Shown: piece after piece, positions 22,411 to 33,986 of the stretch | Layout of the letters: each line of letters opens with the position of its first letter | How positions within the stretch are numbered: the first letter of the stretch is position 1 | NCBI RefSeq assembly: GCF_003576645.1 | Contig: NC_044916.1 | Location: forward strand, 13,116,307-13,180,306 | DNA length: 64,000 nucleotides | Reading direction: 5' to 3' | Origin: Ipomoea triloba | Taxonomy: Eukaryota > Streptophyta > Magnoliopsida > Solanales > Convolvulaceae | Notes under the pieces: generated by a model | What the model saw: only the letters and a program-made list of their open reading frames with translations | What the model was told of the DNA's origin: nothing | Database searches by the model: none | Made by a program: the position numbers and the translations under genes

Positions 22411-23112
22411 GTTATTGAGATGATAACTTCTTCGGAGGCTTGTGAGCCGGGGCCCGGAAGTTATTGAAATGTTGACTTTACGGGAGGCCTGCGGGAGCCG
22501 TGGCCTGAAAGTTATTGAGATGTTTGACTTATTGGGAGGCTTGTGAGCCGGGGCCCGGAAGTTATTGAAATGTTGACTTTACGGGAGGCCTGCGGGAGCC
22601 GTGGCCCAAAAGTTGTTGAGATGTTTGACTTCTTGGGAGGCTTGTGAGCCGGGGCCCGGAAGTTATTGAAATGTTGACTTTACGGGAGGCCTGCGGGAGC
22701 CATGGCCCAAAAGTTATTGAGATGTTTGACTTCTTGGGAGGCTTGTGAGCCGGGGCCCGGAAGTTATTGAAATGTTGACTTTACGGGAGGCCTGCGGGAG
22801 CCGTGGCCCGAAAGTTACTGAGATGTTTGACTTCTTGGGAGGCTTGCGAGCCGGGGCCCAGAAGTTATTGAAATGTTGACTTTACGAGAGGCCTACGGGA
22901 GCCGTGGCCCGAAAGTTATCGAGATGTTTGACTTCTTGGGAGGCTTGTGAGCCGGGGCCCGGAAGTTAGTGAAATGTTTGACTTTGCGGGAGGCTTGTGA
23001 GCCGGGGCCCCAAAGTTATTGAGATGTTTGACTTTGCGGGAGGCTTGTGAGCCGGGGCCCTGAAGTTATTGGGATGTTTGACCTGCGGGAGGCATGAGTG
23101 CCGCGGCCCGAG
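22411..23112 (+). repeat. Tandem array of ~50-bp units in a dimeric higher-order pattern (LTR)
   Basis: Fourteen units start GTTATTGARATG. For the first eleven, a 50-bp form ending GAGCCGGGGCCCGGAA alternates with a 51-bp form ending GAGCCGTGGCCCGAAA, giving a ~101-bp dimer. The last three are all of the first kind or more divergent. The palindrome GGGCCC is kept in most units. It lies in the part of the LTR expected to be transcribed. B's right LTR keeps about one unit (41897-41965), so copy number varies or the array was collapsed. Confidence 0.88.
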
Positions 23113-23837
23113 GTTCTTGAAAACATTCTAAGATNAGAAACTAAGTAATTTTACTAACTATGTAAAATCTAGTTACTCCGTAACTAGATTGAAGAATGCA
23201 ATGTCGCGAATTTTTGATCAGTAAAGTGTGTGTTGTTGAACCCTCTATTTTGAATCAAATGATGGAATTCTTGGAGATGAAAGTATTATATGCTGATGTC
23301 ACTCATATACTAGACTATACTGTCTTTTGTTGTCAATCTGATTGCAGGTAGATCGCAACTGTAGGGTAAAGTTTACCTTTTTCTGAGTATTATGTTGTTT
23401 TTGAAACCTTTGTTTGCTTTCGAGTGACAATGGATTTTCCTTACTTAGCCGTCGTGCTAACTACACTTCATTGTGTCCTTTATCAGATGGAATTTAGTGT
23501 GGGCTCATACAGCCCAGCGGACTCTGATCCATCGGAGTTCGAGTTCCCGGTCCTAGATTACGAAGATTACGCCCAGTACATACTTGATGGTGACCCGTAC
23601 GCACCCGGCTATGCACCAGATCCTCCTGTGCTGACTTGTACTCCCGATCCTATTCCCACTGCTGTCTCACCAGCGGAACCGGTTTGGTCTCCGGCTCCTG
23701 TCAAACCGTTGTGTCCTTTTGACGTCATCCAGGCTAGTTATGGGTTTTATCCCATAGAGGTCCTACCCGATAGCGATCCTCTCGAGTTCGTTGTCCACTA
23801 TTCTTACCCGTGGGATCCGAGTCCCCCAGACTATCAC
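23113..23837 (+). repeat. Shared LTR of A/B, section up to element C
   Basis: A single N at 23135 replaces about 24 bp that are present at 41983-42005. The rest matches the right LTR closely and includes the start of the LTR ORF at 23430. Element C begins at 23838, immediately after ATCAC. Confidence 0.85.
23430..23837 (+). pseudogene. LTR ORF, copy 2, 5' part (split by element C)
   Basis: ATG at 23430 (MDFPYLAVVLTTLHCVLYQM) opens the same acidic frame as copy 1. It runs 136 codons to the C insertion point and resumes at 33004. Relative to copy 1 it has Y/C, N/D, V/I, V/E and P/S changes and one silent change. Before C inserted, the frame was uninterrupted. The ~9.2 kb insertion now destroys it. 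Confidence 0.6.
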
Positions 23838-26430
23838 TGTAACACCCCGTGATTTCGTTCAAGCCTTTCGTTCGTTAATTAATTCCTTGGGCAATTTAAT
23901 TATTCTAATTGGGCTAATTCTTTCAATTTAATATATATGTACACTTGTATATATACATTCATGAGCCTAATTCAATTATTCTAATCAAGAGCCCAATTAA
24001 TTGAATTATTCTTGTAAGGGATTTTTATTCAATTTGGATCCTTACAATAGTTGTAATTAAATATTCCTACAAGCCCAACTTATTGATCTTATATTATATA
24101 ATGTTCCTAAGACATTTCTATGGGCTTCCTTGATTCTAATTCCTATATTAATTATAAGGGGTGAATTCATTAGCCCAATTTGCTAGTCTTGTATATATAT
24201 AATTAATTCTTGTAGCCATCATATTATATACTTAAGCCCAACTCATATTAAAGTCTTACACCCTAAATATTGTATGTATTCTTAGTATATAATTTGGAAG
24301 ATCAAAACCCCTAAAAGCTTTCACTCCTCTTCCTCCCTCTCTATCACTTACACGCCATTTTCCATTCCTCTTGCACCAAAATTGATCTCCATTTCCCTAC
24401 AAGTTTTCAAGTAAAGATTGCTCTTTTATGCTTGCTTAGGAGTAGGTAAGTTCATCTAGCTAAGAATCCATCTTGTATTTTGTGTTTTTGATAGTCTTTT
24501 AGCATATTCCTATAATGTTCTTTTGGGGTTCTTTGGGTAAAAGATGATCAAGGTGAAGGTGGGGCTTTGTGATCTTGCTTAGGGCTTGTTGGAGTTGGAG
24601 AAAGCTATTCAAGGTAACCACTATGTCCATCAAAACTATTTTTATTCACTCCTATTCTATATGATGTTCTTGGTGTTGGAAATCCTGAAAATTCTTTGTG
24701 ATTAGCCTATTTTGTTGGATCTATTTGTTGGATTTCATCTTGATCTTTTGATTAGTGTTGTATGATCATTGATGGTTTGGATTTCCATGTCTTTGGCCTC
24801 TAAATTGGATGAAATGTTGGTGTATTGGGTCTGATTTTGCTCTCTGGAAATACCTCTTTCGTGTCTGCTGTTGATGTTCTGGAACTGGGGTTGGAGTTGA
24901 CCTTGCGGAGGTCCTCGGCGGCACAATGTAACCCGCCGGGGAGTTCCGCAAGGCCAAGGCGGTTGGGTTGAACGGAGAGTGGTGTTCCGTTGAGGCAGTC
25001 CGCCTCCTTCCTGCGGAGGAGTGCGGCGGAAGACGGTGTTCCGTCAGTGTGTTCCGCAAGTTCTCTGGGAATCTGCTCCCAGAGGCTGCTTTGTGATGTT
25101 GTTGTCTGTTGTTTCTCCTTTGCTTCTGATTATTGTTGGATTGTTTTGTGGAGTATTTTACCATGTCTTTGGAGTATTTATCCATGCTTTTTGTTGGGTA
25201 TTTACTACCTTGTCTTGGAGATTTATTCATGTCTTTAGTTTCCCTTTTTGTACTCTTGGTCTATTGATTCTTGATATTCATTTACCTGGGAGTTTGTTTG
25301 TGTTCATAGATGAGATGAACACTTTGTTTGGTTGTTTTGGGATGATGTTGGAGTATGAGTATGTGATGTTGGTTGTCGGTATCATTGGAGTTTGTTGGGT
25401 GAACTAGTTGTGCTACTATTGTTGGTATTCGGGTTCATTACCCCTGTGATTGGGTTCATTACCCCCGTGATTGGGTCGATGACCCCTGTGATTGGACTAC
25501 GGTCCCTGTGATTGGACTACGGTCCCTGTGATTGGGTTCATTACCCCGTGATTGGGTTCATTACCCCCGTGATTGGGTCGATTCACCCCTGTGATTGGAC
25601 TTCGGTCCCTGTGATTGGGTTTTTACCCCTGTATACTTGGCTCCTGATTTGGGGTTGGGTTCGGTGTGAGGATTGGTGTGAGGTTTGGTAGTTGGTGTTG
25701 GGATTTTCTTTCGGTTCTTTAGTTGTGAGTCCTTGTTTACTCAGTTGATATCTTGTTGTTCTCGATTATGATTGATTGTTCCTTATACTCGTGTTCAGTT
25801 GGTATCTTGGTTATGACTCGTTGTTGTCTTATGCTTTCATCGTTGTGCTTTGGCTTTATTCGAATGAGTTTTGGTTATGCTTCGTTCAGCTTATTATTGT
25901 TGAGTATCCGTTTTGAACTATCGAACAGTCTGTTGGTGTTTATATTCTATATGGGTGTGTAAACCTATTTACAAGCTTATGTATATCTATATCTCCTTGC
26001 GGGTGTGAATGGTGGTTGTTTAGCATTCTTTTGCTAATGGTTCTTTGCGTGTTTTCCAGGTTTGGAGTAGTCTATGCGAGAGCGCGCTAGAGTTTCTCTA
26101 TCTGAGGATGCGTAGACTTAGTTATGATGTTAGACTTTGAGTTGTTGGGCCTGTGTGCCTTGAGATATTATTATGATATACTCTTGATTAGTCTTTTGGG
26201 TATTTTTGGATAATTATGGATTATGTTTGAGGATTTATTCTGGATTATTTATATGACAGCTTAGTTTATCTTTATGTTTAGCCTGTGCATCTAGGCTGTG
26301 CTTATACCTAGATGTGGCATGACGCCCTTAAGTTTTAAATTCGCTTCCGCTACGTTTGGTTTTGGTTGAGATAGGCAGCTGTTGTGCTAAGTTTTATCTA
26401 TCTCAGCCTGTGTGAGGTTGGGGTGTCACA
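23838..26430 (+). repeat. 5' LTR of element C
   Basis: TGTAACACCCCG...GGGGTGTCACA. A candidate TATA box (TATATAA, 24286-24292) precedes a pyrimidine-rich run (CACTCCTCTTCCTCCCTC, ~24323) that may hold the start site. A GC-rich block with TTCCGC/GCGGA words lies at 24890-25080. A run of ~20-bp units (GTGATTGGGTTCATTACC and GTGATTGGACTACGGTCC forms) lies at about 25430-25640. The short ORFs inside are not convincing. Confidence 0.88.
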
Positions 26431-26432
26431 GT

Positions 26433-26444
26433 TGGTATCAGAGC
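26433..26444 (+). promoter_or_regulatory. Primer-binding site of element C (tRNA-Met type)
   Basis: TGGTATCAGAGC lies two bases after the LTR end at 26430. Confidence 0.88.
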
Positions 26445-26711
26445 CTGTGTTGAGGTCTAAGTAGGAATCCTAGGGTTATGATCTGAGACTCTAGGACTTG
26501 ATCAGTAGAAGTTAAGATGTTTAAGAGTTCTAAGATGTGTGAATTTTAGGCTGCGCGGTGAGGACTCGTTTACTTGCTTTTGTTTATGCTTTGCCGGTTG
26601 TTTGTTGTTTGCTTGCTGTGAGCTCGTTCTCACTTGCTTTCTTGCATGTTTGGTTTAGACCGACCGCAGTGTTCTCTTCGCCTTCTGTTAGTATTCTCCC
26701 TCTTCTGCATC

Positions 26712-29700
26712 ATGCTACCGTCAAGGAAGCGGGAGGAAGCCCCAGGCGCGGGAGGAGGAATGCTGGATCGCCTCAAGAAGCTGAAGGCGGCCGACGCTGG
26801 AACGGCAAGGACTTCAGGAGGCAGCAGCTCGTGTAGCAGGGGAGCGACTCTCCTTGGCTTCGAGAGAGCAAGTGGAAAGGAAGGAGTCCCATCTACGACA
26901 GGGGAGCTTCTCATCATGAACAAGTCCCAGGCCGAGAGCTACGACGTGGTCACCGGCATCTTCCCAGTGCTCTCCGTCCCCACCTTGGTGTTGTTCGACT
27001 CTGGAGCCTCTAATTCTTTCATATCCTCGAAGTTGGTCCGTGAGCTGGGCATTGTGCCTAGCGCAGCGACGAGGATTGCAGTCAAGGTGGCGTCGGGCGA
27101 AGTTAAGGCATGTGAGCACATCTTCGAGGGCGTGCCTATCAAGATTAAGGAAGTGACCTTTCCCAGTGATCTCATTCAGTTCGATCTGGATGACTTCGGA
27201 GTGGTGTTGGGTATGGACTGGCTGGGACAGTATAAGGCTCAGATTCTGTGCAGCGAGCAGAAGGTGGTTTTGAAGGGCCCTGGGGGCAAACGGGTATCGT
27301 ATAGAGGGGTAACTAAGGAGCCCGAGGTCAAGCTGGTCTCGATGATCAAGATCAAGAAATATGTCGCCAAGGGGCATGAAGCTTTCTTATGTGCAGTTGA
27401 GGACCTCAGTGCTCCGAAAGATGAAGTGCAGCAAATACCCGTAGTACGTGAGTTCCCCGATGTCTTTCCCGAGGAGATTCCTGGATTACCGCCTCCCCGA
27501 GAGGTAGAGTTCACCATTGATTTGATGCCGGGGACAGCCCCAATATCGAAAGCCCCATACCGTATGGCTCCGAAGGAAATGCAGGAGTTGAAAGAGCAGC
27601 TGCAAGATTTGTTAAACAAAGGGTATATTCGACCGAGTGTTTCGCCGTGGGGAGCTCCGGTGCTTTTTGTGAGGAAGAAAGATGGTAGCATGCGTCTCTG
27701 CATCGATTACCGAGAGCTGAACCGGGTGACAGTTAAGAACAAGTATCCCCTGCCGAGAATTGATGACTTTTTTGATCAGTTGAAGGGAGCCGGCATCTTC
27801 TCGAAGGTTGATTTGCGATCCGGGTATCATCAGCTTAGAGTGGCGGAGGCGGATGTTCCGAAGACGGCGTTCCGGACCCGTTATGGCCACTATGAGTTCA
27901 CAGTAATGCCGTTCGGGTTAACGAATGCTCCAGCCGCTTTCATGGATTTGATGAACCGGGTATTTCAGCCGTATCTAGATGAGTTCGTGGTTGTGTTCAT
28001 CGACGACATCCTGGTCTACTCTCCTGATCCGGCCGAGCATGAAAAACATCTCCGAACCGTGTTACACATTCTAAGGGAGAAACAGTTGTATGCCAAACTA
28101 TCCAAGTGTGAATTCTGGAAGACCAGCGTGGCTTTCTTGGGTCACGTGATAGCCAAAGAGGGAGTTTCGGTGGATCCTACTAAGATCCGAGCAGTGATAG
28201 AGTGGCCGGCACCAACAACTCCGTCTGAAGTCCGAAGCTTTTTGGGTTTGGCAGGCTATTACAGGAGGTTTGTTCCGGATTTCTCTAAGATAGCCCGACC
28301 GATCACGCAGCTCATGAAGAAGACTACACCCTTCAGATGGGACAGTGAGTGTGCCGCAGCGTTTCAAGAGTTGAAAGAAAGGTTGACATCGGCTCCTGTT
28401 TTGACTTTACCATCCGGGACTGAGGGGTTTGAAGTATACAGTGACGCGTCGAAGAAAGGGTTGGGTTGTGTACTGATGCAGCAGGGCCGAGTGGTGGCGT
28501 ACGCATCTCGACAGCTCAAGAGTCATGAAGAGAACTACCCCACGCACGATTTGGAGTTAGCTGCTGTTGTTTTCGCACTCAAGATTTGGAGGCATTACTT
28601 GTATGGGGTGCAGTGTAAGATTTACACCGATCACAAGAGTTTAAAGTATATCTTCACACAAAAGGAGTTGAATATGCGACAAAGACGTTGGTTAGAGCTC
28701 ATTAAAGACTACGACTTGATTATTCAGTATCATGAGGGAAAAGCAAATGTAGTGGCCGTGATTATTCAGTATCATGAGGGAAAAGCAAATGTAGTGGCCG
28801 ACGCACTGAGCAGAAATGAGGGAAAAGCAAATGTAGTGGCCGACGCACTGAGCAGAAAAACGAGCCATTCACTCAATGCCACGTGGGTACTAGCAGACGA
28901 TCTGTGTAAGGAATTTCAAAAGTTGAATATTGCTGTGGTGGAGGAAGGGCAAGTAGAGGAAGAAGTTCGACTCTTTAGCATGCAGATCTTACCAGCTTTG
29001 CTCGACGAGATCCGAAGGGGCCAGACGGGCGATGCCCGGTTGAACAGAGTGAGGGCCAAGATGGTTAATGGCAAGAAGGGACCCTTCGAGCTCTACCCCG
29101 ACGGCAGTATTCGATATTTAGGGCGGTGGTGCGTGCCACTTTCGTGTAAAGACTTGAAGCGACAGATATTGGAAGAAAGCCACTACACTCCGTATTCAGT
29201 ACATCCTGGTGGCGACAAGTTGTATAAAGACATGAAGAAACTGTTCTGGTGGCCGAACATGAAAAAGGAAATAGCTGACTTCGTGAGCCGCTGTTTGAAC
29301 TGTCAGAAAGTCAAGGCAGAAAGGTGCAAGACTAAAGGAATGTTACTACCCCTGGAAGTGCCCGAAGGAAAGTGGGAATCTATATCTATGGACTTCGTAG
29401 GAGGGTTGCCTTTGACCAGATCCGGGAAAGACAAGATTTGGGTGATAGTGGATCGCCTCACCAAGACAGCCCATTTCATCGCCATGAAGGAGACGTGGAC
29501 TATGGATCAGTTGGCTAGGTCTTACATACACCAGGTGGTGAAGTACCACGGGGTGCCTCGCGACATCGTGTCTGACCGCGACTCGAGGTTCTTATCACAG
29601 TTTTGGAAGTCACTACAGGCAGCTTTGGGCACGAGATTAAAGATGAGTACAGCTTTTCATCCTGCCACTGACGGACAGACTGAGCGTACCATACAGACTT

Positions 29701-30461
29701 TGGAGGATATGCTGAGGGCTTGCATGCTTGATTTGCAAGGGTCGTGGGAAGAGCATCTCGATTTGATTGAATTCTCCTACAACAACAGTTATCACTCCAG
29801 TATTCAGATGGCCCCGTATGAGGCGCTCTATGGGCAAAAGTGCAGAAGTCCGTTGTGTTGGGAAGACTTGGTGGATCCAGTAACCTTGGGACCCCAATAT
29901 CTGCAAGAAGCCACCGAGAAAGTCAAGCTGATTCAAAGTAGAATGAAAGCCGCTCAAAACCGCCAGAAATCCTATGCTGATCTGGGAAGGAAATTCGTGG
30001 AATTCCAGGCAGGCGAAAAGGTGTGGTTGAAGATTTCCCCAACTCGTGGAGTAATGAGATTTGGGAAGAAAGGGAAGTTGAGCCCCCGCTTCATCGGACC
30101 TTATGAGATCTTGGAGAGGATTGGACAGGTGGCGTATCGTTTAGCCTTGCCAGCAGAGTTAGATCGAGTGCACAACGTGTTTCATGTCTCCCAGTTGAAG
30201 AAGTACGTGCACGACGCCTCGCATGTGTTAGCTCCCGACACGTTAGAGTTGGACGAGGCGCTGTCTTATGAAGAGAAGCCCGTGAGGATCTTGGACTCCA
30301 AGACGCGCGAGACCCGGCGCAAGGCAATCAAGCTAGTGAAGGTGCTTTGGTCCAACCATGGAGTCGAGGAGGCAACTTGGGAGATGGAGGACGATATGAG
30401 GCGGCGCTACCCGGCTTTGTTTGCTCTAGGTAAGTTGTTTAGTTATGTTCTTGCATGCTAG
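26712..30461 (+). CDS. pol: Chromovirus pol of element C with residual gag ends
   Basis: One open frame of ~1249 codons. ATG 26712 ([10 protein letters not shown]) fits the usual gag start position, but only ~60 residues of gag remain before the VVTGIFPV segment that precedes protease; capsid and zinc knuckle are gone. Then: protease FDSGASNSF (intact D-S-G), RT with the catalytic Asp pair in FIDDILVYS, RNase H ([30 protein letters not shown]), integrase H2C2 finger ([18 protein letters not shown] to CLNCQKVK), core with D (MDFVGGLP), D ([12 protein letters not shown]) and E (GQTERT), GPY/F module ([19 protein letters not shown]), and a chromodomain at ~30280-30420. Exact 42-bp repeats at 28718-28858 ([15 protein letters not shown]) are probably an assembly fault. 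All catalytic residues appear present; mobility would need Gag from another copy. Confidence 0.88.
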   Translation: MLPSRKREEAPGAGGGMLDRLKKLKAADAGTARTSGGSSSCSRGATLLGFERASGKEGVPSTTGELLIMNKSQAESYDVVTGIFPVLSVPTLVLFDSGASNSFISSKLVRELGIVPSAATRIAVKVASGEVKACEHIFEGVPIKIKEVTFPSDLIQFDLDDFGVVLGMDWLGQYKAQILCSEQKVVLKGPGGKRVSYRGVTKEPEVKLVSMIKIKKYVAKGHEAFLCAVEDLSAPKDEVQQIPVVREFPDVFPEEIPGLPPPREVEFTIDLMPGTAPISKAPYRMAPKEMQELKEQLQDLLNKGYIRPSVSPWGAPVLFVRKKDGSMRLCIDYRELNRVTVKNKYPLPRIDDFFDQLKGAGIFSKVDLRSGYHQLRVAEADVPKTAFRTRYGHYEFTVMPFGLTNAPAAFMDLMNRVFQPYLDEFVVVFIDDILVYSPDPAEHEKHLRTVLHILREKQLYAKLSKCEFWKTSVAFLGHVIAKEGVSVDPTKIRAVIEWPAPTTPSEVRSFLGLAGYYRRFVPDFSKIARPITQLMKKTTPFRWDSECAAAFQELKERLTSAPVLTLPSGTEGFEVYSDASKKGLGCVLMQQGRVVAYASRQLKSHEENYPTHDLELAAVVFALKIWRHYLYGVQCKIYTDHKSLKYIFTQKELNMRQRRWLELIKDYDLIIQYHEGKANVVAVIIQYHEGKANVVADALSRNEGKANVVADALSRKTSHSLNATWVLADDLCKEFQKLNIAVVEEGQVEEEVRLFSMQILPALLDEIRRGQTGDARLNRVRAKMVNGKKGPFELYPDGSIRYLGRWCVPLSCKDLKRQILEESHYTPYSVHPGGDKLYKDMKKLFWWPNMKKEIADFVSRCLNCQKVKAERCKTKGMLLPLEVPEGKWESISMDFVGGLPLTRSGKDKIWVIVDRLTKTAHFIAMKETWTMDQLARSYIHQVVKYHGVPRDIVSDRDSRFLSQFWKSLQAALGTRLKMSTAFHPATDGQTERTIQTLEDMLRACMLDLQGSWEEHLDLIEFSYNNSYHSSIQMAPYEALYGQKCRSPLCWEDLVDPVTLGPQYLQEATEKVKLIQSRMKAAQNRQKSYADLGRKFVEFQAGEKVWLKISPTRGVMRFGKKGKLSPRFIGPYEILERIGQVAYRLALPAELDRVHNVFHVSQLKKYVHDASHVLAPDTLELDEALSYEEKPVRILDSKTRETRRKAIKLVKVLWSNHGVEEATWEMEDDMRRRYPALFALGKLFSYVLAC

Positions 30462-30661
30462 TTTGGGTTGGGTAAGTTATGAGTTTAGATTGTTAGAAGT
30501 GTTAGTATGTTCTTGAGTTTAGTTGCATGTTAGTGTGTTTGCGAGTTTAGGAGTTGTTGAGCAATCGTTCTTTTCGAATCTTCCGTTGAATCTTCGTTTC
30601 CTTTGAATCGTGTCGTTTCAAGTTCCCGTTAGCTTTGAGCTTCGGGGACGAAGCTCCTTTT

Positions 30662-30674
30662 AAGGGGGGTAGAG
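30662..30674 (+). promoter_or_regulatory. Polypurine tract of element C
   Basis: AAGGGGGGTAGAG immediately upstream of the 3' LTR start TGTAACACC at 30675. Confidence 0.8.
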
Positions 30675-32998
30675 TGTAACACCCCGTGATTTCGTTCAAG
30701 CCTTTCGTTCGTTAATTAATTCCTTGGGCAATTTAATTATTCTAATTGGGCTAATTCTTTCAATTTAATATATATGTACACTTATATATATACATTCATG
30801 AGCCTAATTCAATTATTCTAATCAAGAGCCCAATTAATTGAATTATTCTTGTAAGGGATTTTTATTCAATTTGGATCCTTACAATAGTTGTAATTAAATA
30901 TTCCTACAAGCCCAACTTATTGATCTTATATTATATAATGTTCCTAAGACATTTCTATGGGCTTCCTTGATTCTAATTCCTATATTAATTATAAGGGGTG
31001 AATTCATTAGCCCAATTTGCTAGTCTTGTATATATATAATTAATTCTTGTAGCCATCATATTATATACTTAAGCCCAACTCATATTAAAGTCTTACACCC
31101 TAAATATTGTATGTATTCTTAGTATATAATTTAGAAGATCAAAACCCCTAAAAGTTTTCACTCCTCTTCCTCCCTCCCTATCACTTACACGCCATTTTCC
31201 ATTCCTCTTGCACCAAAATTTGATCTCCATTTCCCTACAAGTTTTCAAGTAAAGATTGCTCTTTTATGTTTGCTTAGGAGTGGGTAAGTTCATCTAGCTA
31301 AGAATCCATCTTGTATTTTGTGTTTTTGATAGTCTTTTAAGCATATTCTTATAATGTTCTTTTGGGGTTCTTTGGGTAAAAGATGATCAAGGTGAAGGTG
31401 GGGCTTTGTGATCTTGCTTAGGGCTTGTTGGAGTTGGAGAAAGCTANNNNNNNNNNNNNNNNNNNNNNNNNNNNNNNNNNNNNNNNNNNNNNNNNNNNNN
31501 NNNNNNNNNNNNNNNNNNNNNNNNNNNNNNNNNNNNNNNNNNNNNNNNNNNNNNNNNNNNNNNNNNNNNNNNNNNNNNNNNNNNNNNNNNNNNNNNNNNN
31601 NNNNNNNNNNNNNNNNNNNNNNNNNNNNNNNNNNNNNNNNNNNNNNNNNNNNNNNNNNNNNNNNNNNNNNNNNNNNNNNNNNNNNNNNNNNNNNNNNNNN
31701 NNNNNNNNNNNNNNNNNNNNNNNNNNNNNNNNNNNNNNNNNNNNNNNNNNNNNNNNNNNNNNNNNNNNNNNNNNNNNNNNNNNNNNNNNNNNNNNNNNNN
31801 NNNNNNNNNNNNNNNNNNNNNNNNNNNNNNNNNNNNNNNNNNNNNNNNNNNNNNNNNNNNNNNNNNNNNNNNNNNNNNNNNNNNNNNNNNNNNNNNNNNN
31901 NNNNNNNNNNNNNNNNNNNNNNNNNNNNNNNNNNNNNNNNNNNNNNNNNNNNNNNNNNNNNNNNNNNNNNNNNNNNNNNNNNNNNNNNNNNNNNNNNNNN
32001 NNNNNNNNNNNNNNNNNNNNNNNNNNNNNNNNNNNNNNNNNNNNNNNNNNNNNNNNNNNNNNNNNNNNNGGTCCCTGTGATTGGACTACGGTCCCTGTGA
32101 TTGGGTTCATTACCCCGTGATTGGGTTCATTACCCCCGTGATTGGGTCGATTCACCCCTGTGATTGGACTTCGGTCCCTGTGATTGGGTTTTTACCCCTG
32201 TATACTTGGCTCCTGATTTGGGGTTGGGTTCGGTGTGAGGATTGGTGTGAGGTTTGGTAGTTGGTGTTGGGATTTTCTTTCGGTTCTTTAGTTGTGAGTC
32301 CTTGTTTACTCAGTTGATATCTTGTTGTTCTCGATTATGATTGATTGTTCCTTATACTCGTGTTCAGTTGGTATCTTGGTTATGACTCGTTGTTGTCTTA
32401 TGCTTTCATCGTTGTGCTTTGGCTTTATTCGAATGAGTTTTGGTTATGCTTCGTTCAGCTTATTATTGTTGAGTATCCGTTTTGAACTATCGAACAGTCT
32501 GTTGGTGTTTATATTCTATATGGGTGTGTAAACCTATTTATAAGCTTATGTATATCTATATCTCCTTGCGGGTGTGAATGGTGGTTGCTTAGCATTCTTT
32601 TGCTAATGGTTCTTTGCGTGTTTTCCAGGTTTGGAGTAGTCTATGCGAGAGCGCGCTAGAGTTTCTCTATCTGAGGATGCGTAGACTTAGTTATGATGTT
32701 AGACTTTGAGTTGTTGGGCCTGTGTGCCTTGAGATATTATTATAATATACTCTTGATTAGTCTTTTGGGTTTTTTGGATAATTATGGATTATGTTTGAGG
32801 ATTTATTCTGGATTATTTATATGACAGCTTAGTTTATCTTTATGTTTAGCCTGTGCATCTAGGCTGTGCTTATACCTAGATGTGGCATGACGCCCTTAAG
32901 TTTTAAATTCGCTTCCGCTACGTTTGGTTTTGGTTGAGATAGGCAGCTGTTGTGCTAAGTTTTATCTATCTCAGCCTGTGTGAGGTTGGGGTGTCACA
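30675..32998 (+). repeat. 3' LTR of element C (contains gap)
   Basis: Nearly identical to the 5' LTR outside the N gap. The missing part corresponds to 24608-25500 of the 5' LTR (893 bp), so the 622-N gap is an underestimate of its true length. Confidence 0.88.
31448..32069. other. Assembly gap (622 N) in the 3' LTR of element C
   Basis: Unknown sequence. The 5' LTR predicts the GC-rich block and the start of the ~20-bp repeats here. Confidence 0.99.
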
Positions 32999-33003
32999 GT
33001 CAC

Positions 33004-33165
33004 GAGGAATGGATGATGTATATCAATACTTGCAAGTTTCTGGACCACATCACCTGGTTTGAGGGTGAGTGGCATGTCGTTTGGGGCACCTACACTGGCC
33101 CGGTGTGTGAGTGGCATGTCGTTTGGGGCACCTACACTGGCCCGGTGTACCACTCGTTAGACTAG
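33004..33165 (+). pseudogene. LTR ORF, copy 2, 3' part
   Basis: Resumes at GAGGAATGGATGATG after the C target duplication and ends at TAG 33163-33165. An exact 42-bp tandem duplication (TGAGTGGCATGTCG at 33066 and 33108) adds 14 in-frame residues relative to the other copies. A second 42-bp duplication follows just after the stop (GTGTACCACTCG at 33145 and 33187). Confidence 0.6.
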
Positions 33166-33536
33166 GTAGTGTCTAGGGTGGGGAGGGTGTACCACTCGTT
33201 AGACTAGGTAGTGTCTAGGGTGGGGAGGCAAGTCTGATTTTTTGTGTATATATATCTTTAGTAGTTATGACAGATCTAGAATGTCTAGCAAAGTCGAGTC
33301 CAGTTTAACTCTTTGATGGGCTGTTTTTAAAACCTTGGTTCTTTTGGTAACTATTTGTAAAGGCTATGAAAATGCACATTAAGTCAATGGTTATGATGAT
33401 ATAGTACAGTTTCCATGTCTTTAGCCTGTGCATCTAGAATGAACCCCATCTATATGTGATTGGGTTTAGTCTAGGTGTGGCGGTAACTACCCCGGTTGTT
33501 CGGTACAGCCGAGTCGGGGTGTTACAAGTTGGTATC
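33004..33536 (+). repeat. Shared LTR of A/B, last section
   Basis: Follows C and matches 402-846, apart from the two 42-bp duplications. Ends GGGGTGTTACA at 33536. Confidence 0.85.
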
Positions 33537-33539
33537 AGA

Positions 33540-33551
33540 GCCCTGTTTCGA
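33540..33551 (+). promoter_or_regulatory. Primer-binding site, element B
   Basis: TGGTATCAGAGC lies three bases after the LTR end, as in A. The leader to gag (33552-33986) has lost ~17 bp relative to A near 33750. It contains no gene. Confidence 0.88.
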
Positions 33552-33986
33552 GTCAGAATCCTAAGTCAAACTTTTTTCGAGTCAGCTCTAGTTTCGAGTT
33601 AACCAAGTTTAGAAGTCAGCTTAGGTTCGTTAAGGCTAATCTAAGTTATGGTTACAGTTTGACGAGTACAAGTTCAGAGCAGAGCTGGAATGGAGGCCGG
33701 GTGGCATAAGAAAGGGGTATTTCACTTTTTACTCCACAGAATCTCACGATCAATATCTGTGTTTTCTTGCATGTGTTTGCTTAAGCTGTTGTGAGTAAGC
33801 ATGCTAGCGTAATGCGTTGATTACCATTATACTATGTTGAGACCCTTGCTTAGAGGGTGTGATAAGGGTGAATGTTAGGAAGGACTGTATAGGACTTGAG
33901 TAGGTGCTATACTAACTGCCTAACTAGCTAATTCCGAGAGGACTTTTATACCTCGAGTACTAACTTGGGATTATCGTCCAGCAAGG

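Larger units (their letters stand above)
23838..32998 (+). mobile_element. Young Tekay-like Ty3 element C, gag largely deleted
   Basis: 5' LTR 23838-26430 (2593 bp), primer site, one long ORF, polypurine tract, 3' LTR 30675-32998 (with gap). Target duplication ATCAC at 23833-23837 versus GTCAC at 32999-33003, one mismatch. By eye the LTRs differ at roughly a dozen places over ~1.7 kb compared, so insertion is recent relative to A/B decay. It lies within the LTR ORF of the shared A/B LTR. Confidence 0.9.

Noticed and set aside
22411..23112. CRISPR-like look of the 50-bp array
   Set aside because: Units are adjacent with no unique spacers and lie in a plant retroelement LTR.
24766..25407. Frames on both strands in the C LTR (up to 154 codons)
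   Set aside because: They lie within LTR noncoding DNA, have no domain, and the 3' LTR copy of this part is missing in a gap.
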